Part shown: in pieces, positions 30,990 through 32,225 of the stretch
Layout: every line of letters begins with the position of its first letter
How positions within the stretch are numbered: the first letter of the stretch is position 1
Source of the DNA: Gammaproteobacteria bacterium
Lineage (GTDB): Bacteria > Pseudomonadota > Gammaproteobacteria > Enterobacterales > Kangiellaceae
Reading direction: 5' to 3'
Length of the DNA: 32,225 nt
NCBI GenBank assembly: GCA_013372875.1
Contig: JABXIW010000160.1
Coordinates: forward strand, 1-32,225
Program-made: the position numbers and the translations under genes
The notes under the pieces: generated by a model
What the model was told of the DNA's origin: nothing
Seen by the model: the letters and a program-made list of their open reading frames with translations, nothing else
Database searches by the model: none

Positions 30990-32225
30990 ATGGCCAAAAC
31001 CCTTTACGATAAATTATGGGATGATCATCTAGTTGCTGAAAACCCAGACGGTTCAGCATTGATCTATATTGATCGTCAGTTATTACACGAAGTCACCTCG
31101 CCACAAGCCTTTGAAGGCTTGAAAATCGCCGGTCGTAAACCACGTCGTTTAGAAGCGAATTTGGCGACCCCCGATCACAATGTTCCGACTACGTTAAGTG
31201 AGCGTGAGCAGGGCATCTCAGGTATTGAAGATCCGATTTCATTGATTCAGGTGAAAACCCTTGATGAGAACTGCGACGAGTTTGGTGTCACACAATTTAA
31301 TATTGACGATATCCGTCAGGGTATTGTGCATGTTGTAGGTCCTGAGCAAGGCTACACGCTTCCTGGTTTAACTATGGTGTGTGGCGATTCGCATACTGCT
31401 ACGCACGGCGCTTTTGGCGCTATGGCCTTTGGTGTGGGCACTTCGGAAGTGGAGCACGTTTTGGGCACTCAATGTCTTCGTCAAAAGAAAATGAAGAACA
31501 TGCTGGTGAAAGTCGATGGCAAGCTTGGTTACGGCGTTACTGCAAAAGACGTTGTGTTAGCAGTAATCGGCGAAATCGGTACTGCTGGCGGTAATGGTCA
31601 TGCGATTGAGTTTGCAGGTAGTGCAATTGAGAGCCTTTCTATGGAAGGTCGTATGACTATATGTAATATGGCAATTGAAGCTGGTGCGCGCGTTGGCTTG
31701 GTCGCAGTTGATGATAAGACCATCGAATACGTTAAAGGTCGTCCTTTTGCGCCGCAGGGTGAACATTGGGATATGGCTGTTACAGCTTGGAATGAGCTGC
31801 ATTCTGATGAAGGTGCGCATTTCGATACTGTAGTTGAATTAAAAGCTGAAGATATTGCGCCACAAGTGACTTGGGGCACTTCGCCAGAAATGGTGAAACC
31901 TGTAACAGGCACTATTCCAAATCCTGCCAATGAGCCCAACCCAGTGAAAAAAGAAGGTATCGAGCGCGCATTGCAATATATGGATTTAAAAGCTGATGCG
32001 GCGATTTCATCGATCCCAGTGGATAAGGTATTTATCGGCTCTTGCACCAACTCGCGAATTGAAGATATGCGCGAAGCCGCGGAAGTGGCCAAAGGGCGTA
32101 AAGTGGCTGCTAGCGTTAAGCTAGCGATGGTAGTTCCAGGCTCTGGCCTAGTTAAAGAGCAAGCAGAAGCGGAAGGTTTGGATAAGATTTTTGTTGATGC
32201 TGGTTTTGAATGGCGTGAGCCAGGA
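30990..32225 (+). CDS. leuC: 3-isopropylmalate dehydratase large subunit (partial)
   Basis: Large subunit of the isopropylmalate isomerase of leucine synthesis, a 4Fe-4S aconitase-family enzyme that works with LeuD. The window contains 412 codons of an expected total near 470, open to the end. It matches E. coli LeuC throughout: [49 protein letters not shown], and [12 protein letters not shown], where C352 is the first cluster ligand. The CxxC pair supplying the other two ligands should begin directly after the truncated WREPG. AGGAAA precedes the ATG at some distance. leuD and leuB are expected downstream, outside the window. Confidence 0.96.
   Translation, partial: MAKTLYDKLWDDHLVAENPDGSALIYIDRQLLHEVTSPQAFEGLKIAGRKPRRLEANLATPDHNVPTTLSEREQGISGIEDPISLIQVKTLDENCDEFGVTQFNIDDIRQGIVHVVGPEQGYTLPGLTMVCGDSHTATHGAFGAMAFGVGTSEVEHVLGTQCLRQKKMKNMLVKVDGKLGYGVTAKDVVLAVIGEIGTAGGNGHAIEFAGSAIESLSMEGRMTICNMAIEAGARVGLVAVDDKTIEYVKGRPFAPQGEHWDMAVTAWNELHSDEGAHFDTVVELKAEDIAPQVTWGTSPEMVKPVTGTIPNPANEPNPVKKEGIERALQYMDLKADAAISSIPVDKVFIGSCTNSRIEDMREAAEVAKGRKVAASVKLAMVVPGSGLVKEQAEAEGLDKIFVDAGFEWREPG

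Noticed and set aside
31598..32092. 164-codon minus-strand frame inside leuC
   Set aside because: Fully antisense to the conserved leuC coding sequence; no homology recognised.

Overview
The window is a stretch of bacterial chromosome, compact and AT-leaning, from a gammaproteobacterium. XthA, SixA, PrmB, EpmC, MnmC, KefG/KefB, PdxB and LeuC all align readily with their E. coli counterparts from memory. The set resembles marine lineages such as Kangiella and relatives; this is an impression that was not tested. No tRNA, rRNA, CRISPR array, insertion sequence or prophage was seen.

Layout. Bases 1-233 hold a chain of short hairpins and a terminator, with no gene. Bases 234-2875 carry a PDZ-containing M61 peptidase coupled to exonuclease III (xthA). 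A minus-strand double-length QueD/PTPS-like protein follows. Bases 3828-8802 form a plus-strand run: PfkB-type (adenosine?) kinase, sixA, a PlsC-type acyltransferase, prmB, epmC and an ATP-NAD kinase family protein. Next is a 459-base gap (8803-9261) with no protein gene. Bases 9262-12411 carry kefG, a kefB/kefC antiporter and a FetB-like permease, all overlapping. Convergent to them is folE-mnmC, then divergent pdxB.

Bases 15971-20695 hold a conserved but uncharacterised envelope-stress-type module: a TelA-like coiled-coil protein, a DUF6384 membrane protein, a large coiled-coil protein with a glycine-rich tail, and two small membrane proteins. A DUF6632 protein, a YaiI/DUF188 protein and a DEAD-box helicase follow on the minus strand. 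Bases 23258-26889 are a three-gene operon: DUF805 protein, an unusual FAD-oxidase/methyltransferase fusion, and a secreted protein of unknown function. The right end has a DUF3820 protein, an M19 dipeptidase lipoprotein, small membrane proteins, an SRPBCC protein, and a LysR regulator divergent from leuC, which runs off the window.

Most notable. The gap at 8803-9261 looks like a complete, unannotated Gac/Rsm-type regulatory locus. It has a perfect 18-bp palindrome of the GacA/UvrY box type at 8821-8838. About 180 bases further on there is a sigma70-like promoter, then a roughly 137-nt RNA with seven GGA motifs, six of A(N)GGA type and at least two in hairpin loops. It ends in a rho-independent terminator. 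This is the architecture of CsrB/RsmY/RsmZ RNAs, which sequester the translational regulator CsrA/RsmA. The second lead is the FAD-oxidase/methyltransferase fusion with its translationally coupled exported partner. Two pterin genes in the window may be functionally linked: FolE makes dihydroneopterin triphosphate, the substrate of QueD-type enzymes.
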